Assembly (NCBI GenBank): GCA_947307005.1
Contig: CAMZHY010000033.1
Location: forward strand, 1 to 13,900
Length of the DNA stretch: 13,900 bases
Direction of reading: 5' to 3'
Origin: an uncultured Planctomycetaceae bacterium
GTDB lineage: Bacteria > Planctomycetota > Planctomycetia > Pirellulales > Thermoguttaceae
The notes beneath the pieces were generated by a model, which made no database searches, had not been told where the DNA came from, and saw nothing but the letters and a program-made list of their open reading frames with translations. Position numbers and translations under genes: made by a program. Each line of letters starts with the position of its first letter. The first letter of the stretch is position 1. Positions 6,163-13,871 of the stretch are shown in pieces.

Positions 6163-6759
6163 ATGCTAAACATGGTTCAAGGTTGCCGCGTTCCCTTTCC
6201 CGAAGAATTGTCGGAGGGCTACGAAATCCTCGACGGAAGAATCGTCGCCAACGTCGACGCGGAAAAACTGCTCGACGTCTTCAAGTTTTTCATCGTCCTC
6301 AACCGCGACAAGCGCGGATTCTTTTTTCTCGAACTTCCCGTCAATCGCGACGAGGAAGTCCCCAAGAGACCCGGCGTCGTTGAAACGTTCCACAGGCGCG
6401 TTTACTATATCGACGACCTCCCTCCGGAAGAATCCTTTGCAATTTTGCGTCGCTCCGGCGACCTGCTAATCAACGACGGATTAAGCGCGTTCGGTTTCGG
6501 ATTCCAAACGCGGGACGAAATCATGCTCGACAAATACAACATCGTGACAATTTCCTCCTCCGAAGTGGAAAAGTACGCTGAAATTTTTCTCCCCCTCGAA
6601 ATTCCGCGCGTTGAAAATCTAAAAACGGCGTGGGACACGTTCACGCAAGATAACCCTGGAATTGCGGAACGCGTCGAAATCGACGGCAAAACGGTCTTCG
6701 ATCTTCCTGAAGAGTACCGAGACTGGGGAATCTACGAAGCGGAAGTTCGGAGCGACTAA
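6163..6759 (+). CDS. Unrecognised 198-aa cytoplasmic protein
   Basis: ATG at 6163 is preceded by AGAGGGG at good spacing, and the gene is bracketed by a candidate promoter and an intrinsic terminator, so it is probably a single-gene unit. No signal peptide, membrane segment or cysteine motif is seen (one Cys, at position 8). The protein is acidic with alternating strands and helices: a strand-rich start (about 15-60), a region of aromatic residues (FFFLELPVN, then YYIDDLPP at about 83-90), and a Phe/Gly-rich strand (LSAFGFGFQ, about 108-116). I do not recognise the family. The compact alpha/beta layout is reminiscent of single-domain immunity or housekeeping proteins of unknown function, but that is only an impression. 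Codon use matches the host-like genes around it. Confidence 0.8.
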   Translation: MLNMVQGCRVPFPEELSEGYEILDGRIVANVDAEKLLDVFKFFIVLNRDKRGFFFLELPVNRDEEVPKRPGVVETFHRRVYYIDDLPPEESFAILRRSGDLLINDGLSAFGFGFQTRDEIMLDKYNIVTISSSEVEKYAEIFLPLEIPRVENLKTAWDTFTQDNPGIAERVEIDGKTVFDLPEEYRDWGIYEAEVRSD

Positions 6760-6795
6760 CGAACGCTTGTCGCGCCGCGCGTCGTCGCTAAACGC

Positions 6796-6841
6796 AAAAA
6801 CGCCGTTTTCGATCGATTTTACGGATGGAAGCGGCGTTTTT
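6796..6841 (+). terminator. Rho-independent terminator of the 198-aa gene
   Basis: AAAAACGCCG (6796-6805) pairs with CGGCGTTTTT (6832-6841), extendable inwards with a bulge, and the T-run forms the 3' side. It begins 37 nt after the stop codon. The A-run on the 5' side would also let it act on the opposite strand. Confidence 0.7.
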
Positions 6842-6843
6842 AA

Positions 6844-6871
6844 TTGATTCTGAAACGACGCCCTGTATATT
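6844..6871 (+). promoter_or_regulatory. Candidate promoter of the tandem GDPD gene
   Basis: TTGATT (6844-6849, four of six), 16-bp spacer, TATATT (6866-6871, five of six), starting immediately after the upstream terminator. Predicted leader of about 110 nt to the ATG at 6990. Confidence 0.45.
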
Positions 6872-6872
6872 T

Positions 6873-6923
6873 AACGATGAACTTCTCGAGAAACGTCTCC
6901 GCGAGGAACGTTTCATTGTCGTT
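6873..6923 (+). promoter_or_regulatory. Extended imperfect hairpin in the GDPD leader
   Basis: GAAACGTCTC (6890-6899) pairs with GAG-ga-ACGTTTC (6903-6914) around a CGC loop: ten pairs and a 2-nt bulge. Flanking AACGA (6873-6877) and TCGTT (6919-6923) can extend the structure. It lies in the predicted 5' leader, 67 nt before the start codon. It does not resemble a riboswitch I know; it may be a stability element or an operator. Confidence 0.35.
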
Positions 6924-6989
6924 AAACACAGCGTCAGAAGCGCAACCTTCGTAAAATCACGACGGTTGTTCGTCCAGAGAGTAAATATC

Positions 6990-8798
6990 ATGAGACATTT
7001 AAAAGGTTTAGTCGTCGCGCTGACGTTGCTTGCCGCGACGTTTTTCTCCTTCGCGACGACTCAAGGCGCCGACGCGCTTTGGACCGTTCGCAATAAGCCG
7101 CGCAATACGATCACGGTAATCGCGCACCGCGGCGCGGGCGACCTTGCGCCTGAGAATTGCATCGCGTCGCTCGTTTACTCTTGGAGTCTGGGCTGCGTCC
7201 CCGAGGTCGACGTTCGCCAGACGAAAGACGGTCGTATCGTGATGTTTCACGACGGCAATTTCGCGCGGATTCTCCCCAACGCGGACGACGAATTCAAAAA
7301 GAAGGGCGTCTCCGACTTGACCTACGACGAAGTGCGCGCGCTCGATATCAGCGAATATCTTATCAAGAACGCGAAGGATAAAGAGAGCGTCGAGCAGTAT
7401 AAGGGCGCGAAAATCGCGTCGATCGAGGAGATCGTCGACGAGTTGAAAAAGGATCCATGGCGTCACGTCGTGATCGACGTGAAGACGGTCGATCTCAAGA
7501 AACTCGCGGAAGCGATCTACGACGTGCGGTTCCAGGTCACGCTCACGACCAACAACGAAGACCTCCTCGCCGAATGGTCCGAAATCTGTCCGAACGCCGA
7601 CGGAACGCTCTGGATGGGGCTCGGCGTCATGAACGACGAGCAGCTCGAAGCGCGCTTCAAGACGCTCCGTGAGAAGGATTTCCGCGGAATCAACCGTTTC
7701 CACCTCCACGTCACGCGCGACGCGTCGGGACAACTCAGCCCGACGCCGGCGTTCATTCGTTCGCATGGCGACGAGCTTCGCCGGCGCGGAATCGAATTTC
7801 AAGCGATGCCGTGGCCGACGAAAACCTGCCCCGACGCTAAAACCGACTACGCGCTCTTCAAAGAACTCCTCGAAAACGGCGCGATGGGCTTCGGCGCCGA
7901 CAGAATGGACGTCGCGCTCAAGGCGCTCGACGACTTCTACGCCGAAACGCCCGACGACTGGAACGTTCGCGACAATATCCCGATCGACGAGTTCGTTATT
8001 ATGGGTCATCGCGGAATGGGAAACGAGGCGCCCGAAGGAACGCTCGAGACCTTCAAACTCGCATGGGCGAGCGGTATCTCCCCCGAAGCGGATATCTGCA
8101 TGACAAAGGACGGCGTTTTCGTCTCCTTCCACGACAACAATTTCTCGCGCATTATCCCCGACGCGCCCGACGACGTTAAGAAAATGGGCGTTAAAGACGT
8201 GACTCTTGAAGAGTTGCAGAAACTCGACGTCGGCGCCTATAAGGGCGAAGAGTTCAAAGGTCAGCGCGTCGTGACGCTCAAAGAGATCGTCGAAGAACTC
8301 AAAAAAGACCGGACGCGAATCATCTTCTGCGATATCAAGCAGATCGACCTCAAACGCTTCGCGGACGAGACGCGCGAAGTTCATCCGCAGATTTTCCTCA
8401 CCGGTCCCGACGTCAAGCCGCTTGCCGAATGGAAGAAGCTCGCGCCCCACGCAAAGTCGCTGATCTGGATGCCGACGACGTGGTCGGGAACGCCCGAAAA
8501 CCTCGAAGAACGCTTCAACGCGATTCGCGACGCGGGATTCTACGGACTCGATTACGTGCAGGTCCACGTTACGGTCGACGGCGCGCTGAACGTCAAGCCG
8601 ACGCTCGACGTTCTGCACAGAGTCGGCGTGGAATGTCGCAAGCGCGGAATCACGTTTGAGGTCATCACGTGGACGAACGGCGACCGCGAATCGTCGTATT
8701 ATCCGCTTCTAGACGCGGGCGTCGCGTCCTTTGCGACCGACTTCCCCTCCGTCGTGAAAGAAGCGCTGAGGAAATATTACGCGGACGAAATTAAATAG
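6990..8798 (+). CDS. Secreted protein with two tandem glycerophosphodiester phosphodiesterase domains
   Basis: A 602-aa protein starting at ATG 6990, where a clean signal peptide begins (residues 1-28, hydrophobic core then ATTQGADA). The frame is open back to 6825, but the extra 55 codons overlap the preceding terminator and hide the signal peptide; AGAGAG precedes the chosen ATG. GDPDs hydrolyse glycerophosphodiesters to an alcohol and glycerol-3-phosphate using a metal ion. Domain 1 (about 40-325) has H46-R-G, P-E-N, E72 and D74 in PEVDV, and H87-D88. Domain 2 (about 335-600) has H340-R-G, PEG in place of PEN, E366 and D368 in PEADI, and H381-D382. Both sets of catalytic histidines and acidic metal ligands are kept, so both may be active. 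The domains share long stretches (for example xxxFHDxNFxRIxP, and EIVxELKKD), which indicates internal duplication. Family members usually have one domain of ~250-350 aa. A role in phospholipid-derived phosphodiester scavenging in the periplasm is inferred. Confidence 0.92.
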   Translation: MRHLKGLVVALTLLAATFFSFATTQGADALWTVRNKPRNTITVIAHRGAGDLAPENCIASLVYSWSLGCVPEVDVRQTKDGRIVMFHDGNFARILPNADDEFKKKGVSDLTYDEVRALDISEYLIKNAKDKESVEQYKGAKIASIEEIVDELKKDPWRHVVIDVKTVDLKKLAEAIYDVRFQVTLTTNNEDLLAEWSEICPNADGTLWMGLGVMNDEQLEARFKTLREKDFRGINRFHLHVTRDASGQLSPTPAFIRSHGDELRRRGIEFQAMPWPTKTCPDAKTDYALFKELLENGAMGFGADRMDVALKALDDFYAETPDDWNVRDNIPIDEFVIMGHRGMGNEAPEGTLETFKLAWASGISPEADICMTKDGVFVSFHDNNFSRIIPDAPDDVKKMGVKDVTLEELQKLDVGAYKGEEFKGQRVVTLKEIVEELKKDRTRIIFCDIKQIDLKRFADETREVHPQIFLTGPDVKPLAEWKKLAPHAKSLIWMPTTWSGTPENLEERFNAIRDAGFYGLDYVQVHVTVDGALNVKPTLDVLHRVGVECRKRGITFEVITWTNGDRESSYYPLLDAGVASFATDFPSVVKEALRKYYADEIK

Positions 8799-8823
8799 TT
8801 AGTCGCGCTTTTTACGCTCCGTC

Positions 8824-8853
8824 GGTCGTCGCCAAATCTGACGGCGACCGACC
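8824..8853 (+). terminator. Hairpin between the GDPD and haem-fusion genes
   Basis: GGTCGTCGCC (8824-8833) pairs with GGCGACCGACC (8843-8853) with one bulged base and a 9-nt loop, 26 bp after the GDPD stop. Only TCTCCTT follows, so termination may be leaky and the next gene could be partly co-transcribed. Confidence 0.45.
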
Positions 8854-8896
8854 TCTCCTTGCAGACCTTACGAAACGCCATTCAGGAGCCGATTCT

Positions 8897-11800
8897 ATGT
8901 CGATGTTAAAACGAGCGTTCTTTTTAGCGCTGATTGTCGCGTCCGCGACGCTGGTTGCCGGCGCGTCCGCGTTGGGCGCGGCGCCTTCGCGAACCGCGTT
9001 GTTGCTCGACGAGCCGCCGGTCGTTCCCATGCGCGTGGAATCGGATATTTTCGCGCAGCTTGCGGGCGAAATCGTTCCTGATATCGTCCTCCTCGCGCCG
9101 ACAGATCAGGGCGTCGTTCGTCGCGACGGCTCGGAGGCGAAGCCCGACGAATTCGACCGTCTTTGGGTTTTCCAAGGGGACGAAATCGTTCAGTCGTCGG
9201 CGCTCTTCTCCACGCCCGTTCTCGACTGGCTCAAGCGTTTCGAAGGCCAGTTCCTGCTCGCCGGCGGCGCGGCGGCGCTCGCCAAACCGTTAGGGTTTGA
9301 CCCCGAACTGGAACATACGCCCGTGACCTTCGGGGAAGACCGCGCTCAATCGGGTTTAGCGCCCAAGAACACGGCGGCCAACGTCTTTACGGGGGTGGAA
9401 ACGTCGCCGATCTGGATCACGAACGCCGCGTTCCACGCGTTTGAAACGTTTCACGTTCATTCGCCGAACGTCGTCTCGTTAGCGACGTCGACGAAAGAAA
9501 AGGCCGGCGACTACCTCTGCGCCGCGATCGAGCCCGACTCGCGCAAGATACGAGCGTTTCTCTTCCCGTGGCGCGTCTCGCCCCTCTACGACGTCGCGGC
9601 GCCCGAGTTTCGCAAGAACTTCACGCAGCTCGTCTTTAATATGGCGATACTCCTCGGTTCCGAATTAGCCGCCGACGCCGCGACGCCCCCGGCGTACGTC
9701 GCGCCCAACTTCGAAGCGCTCCAGCGCGCGCTCGACTGGTTCGACGAGAATTACGACTTCGACGAATACCCCAACGGCGCGTGGTACGCCGCGCGTCTTT
9801 CCGAACTTCAAACGCGCTCCGACAACCTCGCCAAGACCGCCGCCGAAAACGGCGCGAGCCCCGGAATCGACGCGCAGGCCGCGGAGCTTCACGCCGAATT
9901 TGCAAAGCTCCAAAAGGACGCGCTCCTCGACAATCCCGAAATCGATTTCGACTCCTTCCTCTACGTCCGACGCAACCCAAATCAGCTCGGACTGCCGGAG
10001 AATTACAATAGCAACTCCGTTATTCCACCGACAGGCTATAACGACGAGCTACGCCGTTTCAACTTCCGAACCGGCGAATCGACGCTCGTCTACAAGACGG
10101 AAAACGGCGCGTTCGTCGGCGACCTTGAACTCTATTACGACGCGACGAAGGTCATGTTCTCCTCCCCCGACCCGGCGGCGAACAATCGCTGGCGACTCTG
10201 GGAGCTGCCCCTTGCGGAGAATCCTGAAGACCAAGAAAAGCTCGCGCCGGAAATCGTTCCGCTAATCAACGACCCCGACGTTGACAATTACGACGGATGT
10301 TATCTCCCCGACGATCGCGTCGTCTTCTGCTCGACCGCGAGCATGACGGGCGTGCCGTGCATCAACGGCAGCGGACACGTCTGCAACCTTTACAGTAAAG
10401 AACTCGACGGGTCGATCCGTCAGCTCACGCTCGAACAGGACCACGACTGGAACCCGGTCGTTCTCAACAACGGGCGCGTCATGTATCTGCGCTGGGAATA
10501 CGTCGACCTTCCGCACGCGTTCTCGCGCATCGTGTTCCATATGAACCCGGACGGAACGAACCAGTCGGAGCTTTACGGCTCCGGGTCGTACTGGCCGAAC
10601 TCGGTCTTCTATCCGCGACCGCTGCCGGGCGACTCGTCGAAGTTCGTCGGGGTCGTCACGGGGCACCATGAACTGAACCGCCAAGGCGAACTTATTATTT
10701 TCGACCCGTCGAAGGGACGGAAAGAAGCGTCGGGCGTCGTCCAGCGAATTCCGGGCTACGGAAAAGAAGTTTCGCCGATCGCGTGCGACCTGCCGATCGC
10801 GCAAAGCTGGCCGAAATTCCTGCACCCCTTCCCGATCACGGACGAGGTCTTCCTCGTCGCGTGCAAACGCTCTCCCTCCTCCGGCTGGGACGTCTGTCTC
10901 GTCGACGTCTTTGACAATATCGTCCCGCTCCTCGACGAGCAGAACGCGACGCTCGAGCCGATTCCGCTCCGTCCGACCCCGCGTCAGCCCGTCCTCCCTG
11001 ACCGCGTCGATCCGCAGTCGCCGACCGCCGACTTCTTCATCGCCGACGTCTACGAAGGCGAAGGACTCGCGGGCGTTCCTCGCGGCGAAGTTAAGTCGCT
11101 GCGTATCTTCAGTTACGAGTTCGCGTATCAGGGCATGGGCGCCGAACCGTACAGCGTCGGACTCGACGGTCCGTGGGATCCCCGACGCATTATCGGAACC
11201 GTCCCCGTCAACGAAGACGGCTCCGCGTTCTTCAAAGCGCCGGCCTACACCCCGATTTCAATCCAGCCGCTCGACAAGGACGGGCGCGCGCTCCAGATCA
11301 TGCGCAGTTGGATCACGGCGCTCCCGGGCGAAACGGTCTCGTGCGTCGGATGCCACGAACCGCAGAACTCGACGTCGCCGACGAATCCAAGGTCGCTCGC
11401 GTCGCAAAGCTCGCCCGTCGAACTCACGCCCTTCTACGGCCCGACGCGAGGATTCTCCTTCGAGCGTGAAATTCAGCCGATTCTCGACAAATATTGCGTC
11501 GAATGTCATCAGGAGAATAGTCCGGCGGTCGAAAAGTTGATCGCCGAGGGCAAGGTCGACGCGGGCGTCTGGTCGAAGGAAGAGCGTCCCGGCGAGACCT
11601 ATGCGCTCGAACGGCTCCCGAACCTAACGCGTCAACCCGCCAAGCCGACGCTCGAAAAGGGCAACTACATCGCCGCGAAGTCGCCCGTCTCCAACGCGTA
11701 CTATCAGCTTCGCCGCCATGTGATTATGCCGACGAAAGAAAGCCAGATGCAGACGCACCTCCCGTGCGAGTTTAGCGCCGACGTTCAGCAGTTGACGACG

Positions 11801-12892
11801 ATGCTCGAGGCGGGACATTTCGGCGTCGAACTCGATCCGCAGTCGTGGGAGACGCTCTATACGTGGATCGACCTCAACGCGCCGTATTTCGGAAACTGGG
11901 GCGAAATGTTAAAGAGCGACAATCCGAAGCTCGTCGATTCGCAGTGGAAGCGCCGCGAAGAACTCCGCGACCTCTACGCGCCGAGCGCCCTGCCCCTCGA
12001 CGACGACCCGAACGCGTCGACCGTCGGAAAGCCGCTCGACGATTCGCCGCTCCGTGTGAGATTCTCGACGGCGCGCAACGCCGACCTCGATTTCAGCGTC
12101 GCCGCGCCCGACGCCGACGCGGAGCCGATTCGCGAAACCGTCGAACTTGGCGACGGCGAGACGCTTGAGCTCGTTTCGATCCCCGGAACGAACCTGAGCG
12201 TCGGAACGACGGAAATCACGAACGCGCAGTATCGCGTCTTCGACCCGGAATTCAACGCGGGAATCGAATACGCCGACTTCATCCAGTTCAGCCCGGGCGA
12301 ACGCGGCTGGCTCCTGTGTCGCGACCGTCAGCCGGTCGTCCGCGTTTCGTGGAACGACGCGGTGAAATTCTGCGAATGGCTCTCCGAGAAGACGGGCGAC
12401 GAATATCGTCTTCCCACCGAAACGGAGCGGCGCGCTTTCGCGAACGCCGGAGCGACGACCGAATTCTGGTTCGGCGCCGCCGACGCCGATTATTCGCGCT
12501 TTGAGAACCTCGCCGATTCCACCTACGCCAAGATTTCCCCCTTCGGCTGGACCGGACGCGTCGACACGCTCCCCGGCTGGCGCCCCTGCGACTGGAGCCG
12601 CGACGACCGCTCCCGCGTCTCCGCGCCCGTCGCCTCTTACGCCCCGAACCCCTTCGGGCTCTACGACGTCGCCGGAAACGTCGCCGAATGGACAAATTCC
12701 GAAGTCGTTGAAACTCGAGAAGTCGTCAATACGGAAACGAACGAAGTCGTAAGCGGCTCGACGCGAACCAAGAAGATCGCGGGAGGCGGCTCGTGGACGA
12801 CGCCTGCGGAAAAAGCGAACAAACTCCGCGCGTTCCACGAATACTTCAAGCCGCGCGACGTCGGGTTCCGCGTCGTTAAGGTCAATAAGTAG
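8897..12892 (+). CDS. Secreted HzsA-like diheme propeller protein fused to a formylglycine-generating-enzyme-type domain
   Basis: A 1331-aa protein; AGGAG 8 nt before the ATG fixes the start. Residues 1-28 are a signal peptide. Residues about 40-260 are an unrecognised alpha/beta region ending in NFTQLVFNMAILLG. Residues about 350-815 match the middle domain of the hydrazine synthase alpha subunit family: propeller-like repeats such as DGCYLPDDRVVFCSTAS (about 467) and WNPVVLNNGRVMYLRWEY (about 518). Two haem c sites follow, CVGCH at 816-820 and CVECH at 867-871, the second preceded by EIQPILDKY as in planctomycete cytochromes. Residues about 960-1030 carry the family's GHFGVEL and WIDLNAPYFGNWGE ending. 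Residues about 1080-1331 are an FGE-sulfatase (SUMF1-like) domain with EITNAQY, VSWNDAVKFCEWLS, RLPTETERRAF, YDVAGNVAEW and GGGSW...GFR. The FGE active-site cysteine pair is missing, so this part is probably non-catalytic or binding. A periplasmic electron-transfer or oxidoreductase role is inferred; hydrazine synthesis is not supported. Confidence 0.92.
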   Translation: MSMLKRAFFLALIVASATLVAGASALGAAPSRTALLLDEPPVVPMRVESDIFAQLAGEIVPDIVLLAPTDQGVVRRDGSEAKPDEFDRLWVFQGDEIVQSSALFSTPVLDWLKRFEGQFLLAGGAAALAKPLGFDPELEHTPVTFGEDRAQSGLAPKNTAANVFTGVETSPIWITNAAFHAFETFHVHSPNVVSLATSTKEKAGDYLCAAIEPDSRKIRAFLFPWRVSPLYDVAAPEFRKNFTQLVFNMAILLGSELAADAATPPAYVAPNFEALQRALDWFDENYDFDEYPNGAWYAARLSELQTRSDNLAKTAAENGASPGIDAQAAELHAEFAKLQKDALLDNPEIDFDSFLYVRRNPNQLGLPENYNSNSVIPPTGYNDELRRFNFRTGESTLVYKTENGAFVGDLELYYDATKVMFSSPDPAANNRWRLWELPLAENPEDQEKLAPEIVPLINDPDVDNYDGCYLPDDRVVFCSTASMTGVPCINGSGHVCNLYSKELDGSIRQLTLEQDHDWNPVVLNNGRVMYLRWEYVDLPHAFSRIVFHMNPDGTNQSELYGSGSYWPNSVFYPRPLPGDSSKFVGVVTGHHELNRQGELIIFDPSKGRKEASGVVQRIPGYGKEVSPIACDLPIAQSWPKFLHPFPITDEVFLVACKRSPSSGWDVCLVDVFDNIVPLLDEQNATLEPIPLRPTPRQPVLPDRVDPQSPTADFFIADVYEGEGLAGVPRGEVKSLRIFSYEFAYQGMGAEPYSVGLDGPWDPRRIIGTVPVNEDGSAFFKAPAYTPISIQPLDKDGRALQIMRSWITALPGETVSCVGCHEPQNSTSPTNPRSLASQSSPVELTPFYGPTRGFSFEREIQPILDKYCVECHQENSPAVEKLIAEGKVDAGVWSKEERPGETYALERLPNLTRQPAKPTLEKGNYIAAKSPVSNAYYQLRRHVIMPTKESQMQTHLPCEFSADVQQLTTMLEAGHFGVELDPQSWETLYTWIDLNAPYFGNWGEMLKSDNPKLVDSQWKRREELRDLYAPSALPLDDDPNASTVGKPLDDSPLRVRFSTARNADLDFSVAAPDADAEPIRETVELGDGETLELVSIPGTNLSVGTTEITNAQYRVFDPEFNAGIEYADFIQFSPGERGWLLCRDRQPVVRVSWNDAVKFCEWLSEKTGDEYRLPTETERRAFANAGATTEFWFGAADADYSRFENLADSTYAKISPFGWTGRVDTLPGWRPCDWSRDDRSRVSAPVASYAPNPFGLYDVAGNVAEWTNSEVVETREVVNTETNEVVSGSTRTKKIAGGGSWTTPAEKANKLRAFHEYFKPRDVGFRVVKVNK

Positions 12893-12981
12893 AAAAAAGT
12901 AGGGCGGCGACGTTTGAGACGCCTCTAATTGTCGTTCGCATGGCAAAAAGTCGCGGTTCCAGTTGCTCCTATAAAGTGCTT

Positions 12982-13034
12982 AAGAGTCGCGTGAGGTTCA
13001 TATTTTTGGAAAATGAAAGCCTCACGCGACTCTT
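12982..13034 (+). terminator. Long hairpin after the haem-fusion gene, probable terminator
   Basis: AAGAGTCGCGTGAGG (12982-12996) and CCTCACGCGACTCTT (13020-13034) form a perfect 15-bp stem. TTCAT (12997-13001) and ATGAA (13013-13017) add five inner pairs past a 2-nt bulge. The stem ends in CTCTTTATTC, so it can act as a terminator 89 bp after the stop of the fusion gene. The length is unusual for a simple terminator, and it lies directly against the transposase relic, so an insertion-associated inverted repeat is an alternative. Confidence 0.55.
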
Positions 13035-13035
13035 T

Positions 13036-13334
13036 ATTCAAGAAATGGAAGACCTAGCTCTAATTGAACGTCTCAAAAACTCAACGACGCCGTTTGCCAA
13101 TTCTTCAACGACTTTTTCGTTCCCTTCGACAACAATGAAGGCGAAAGGTCATGTCGCATTTTCAAGGTTAAAACGAAGATCGCCGGTTGCTTCCGAACTG
13201 TAGCGCAAGCTACGGACTTCGCAAACGTTTTGTCCTATACCGCAACGGGGAAAAAGCGCGGACATTCGGCCTTTGAATCTATCTGCCTAGCTTTACAAGG
13301 AAAGCCCGAAAGCGTTCTCGCTTTCTGTAATTGA
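13036..13334 (+). pseudogene. C-terminal relic of an IS66-family transposase, frameshifted
   Basis: From 13068 to the TGA at 13332-13334, one frame encodes the end of an IS66 (DDE_Tnp_IS66) transposase: the hallmark VPFDNNEGER, followed by KVKTKIAGCFRT, a helical LSYTATGKKRGHSAFES stretch and LALQGKP. The Glu of NNxxER is thought to be the third DDE residue. The upstream part continues in another frame (LALIERLK, from about 13048). Adding one A to the A5 run at 13075-13079 would join the two into ERLKKLNDAVCQFF, so a one-base deletion is likely. Roughly the last 95 residues remain of a protein normally about 500 aa long, without a start and without recognisable terminal repeats. It is a dead fragment marking an old insertion or recombination site. 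Confidence 0.8.
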
Positions 13335-13601
13335 TCCTCCTTGCCAAAAGGGATGAGCAAATAATTGTTGCCGTTTGCAAATGATCTGAATAGTATCGCA
13401 AAAATGATATTTCAAAACGTAATCGTCAACGATTGCCTCGAAGCTGTTTTTAGCAATAAACGCTACGAAAAACAAAGTAAAATAATCGTGAAAAAGATCA
13501 AAAAAACGTTCCTAGGTCAAAATATGCTTGATTTTACATATAGCGTTTAGAGCTTCAGTTAGACACTATACATTGAACTACTATTTGCAATTTGAGTAAC
13601 A
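13335..13601. other. AT-rich stretch with no supported gene
   Basis: About 270 bp between the transposase relic and the right-hand ORF. A 61-codon plus frame (13365-13550) and a 60-codon minus frame (13293-13475) overlap here, but neither has a ribosome site or a recognisable motif. A short palindrome, AATCGT-CA-ACGATT, lies at 13421-13434. Composition has shifted to AT-rich compared with the genes to the left. It may include the far flank of the IS66 copy, though I cannot see its terminal repeat. Confidence 0.5.
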
Positions 13602-13871
13602 TTAAAGTGAAGAAACAACTAATAAGTACTTATAGTTCAAGTAGATGTATACAACAAAAACCATAAAAAAAGAAGGGCGAAGAAATTCATTTACTAATTT
13701 TATAACCCCGATTATGTACAAGACAATTAGTAAGAATGAAAATACGAGAGATTCTAAAACATGACACATCAAATAATTCTCCAAATCAATAGGGATATAT
13801 CCTAAAAAAAATCCTATGGCAATCAGGTAAATACTATGACAAACAATAAAAAAAGTCCATAAATATTCCAT
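13602..13871 (-). CDS. Possible small three-TM membrane protein, AT-rich
   Basis: An 89-aa frame from ATG 13871 to TAA 13602-13604. It has three hydrophobic segments at about residues 5-25, 38-62 and 68-88. Hydrophobic content is very high and no family is recognised. Codon use is strongly AT-rich, unlike every large gene in the window. There is no clear ribosome site before the ATG, so the frame may be a chance product of T-rich DNA (TTT and TTA codons look hydrophobic) or a foreign gene. Its neighbour is a dead transposase, consistent with acquired DNA. Confidence 0.35.
   Translation of the reverse strand: MEYLWTFFIVCHSIYLIAIGFFLGYIPIDLENYLMCHVLESLVFSFLLIVLYIIGVIKLVNEFLRPSFFMVFVVYIYLNYKYLLVVSSL

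Noticed and set aside
6825..6989. 55-codon upstream extension of the GDPD frame
   Set aside because: It overlaps the terminator of the preceding gene and the candidate promoter, and would bury the signal peptide.
7008..8618. 536-codon minus-strand open frame opposite the GDPD gene
   Set aside because: It lies fully antisense to a gene with clear domain motifs. Its Arg/Val/Glu-rich, motif-free translation is the typical reflection of GC-ending codon bias.
8897..12892. Genuine hydrazine synthase subunit (anammox)
   Set aside because: No neighbouring hzsB/hzsC genes, a different haem spacing, a missing tyrosine ligand position (as recalled) and an FGE fusion. HzsA-related proteins are known in non-anammox planctomycetes.
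11909..12946. 345-codon minus-strand open frame opposite the FGE-type domain
   Set aside because: Low-complexity Arg/Val/Gly translation with no motif; the plus strand carries the recognisable domain.
12940..13203. 87-codon plus-strand frame over the hairpin
   Set aside because: It crosses the hairpin and then runs out of frame over the transposase relic; only its residues near 13048-13075 belong to the IS66 fragment.
13365..13550. 61-codon Lys-rich plus-strand frame
   Set aside because: No ribosome site, no motif, and it lies in AT-rich DNA where such frames arise by chance.
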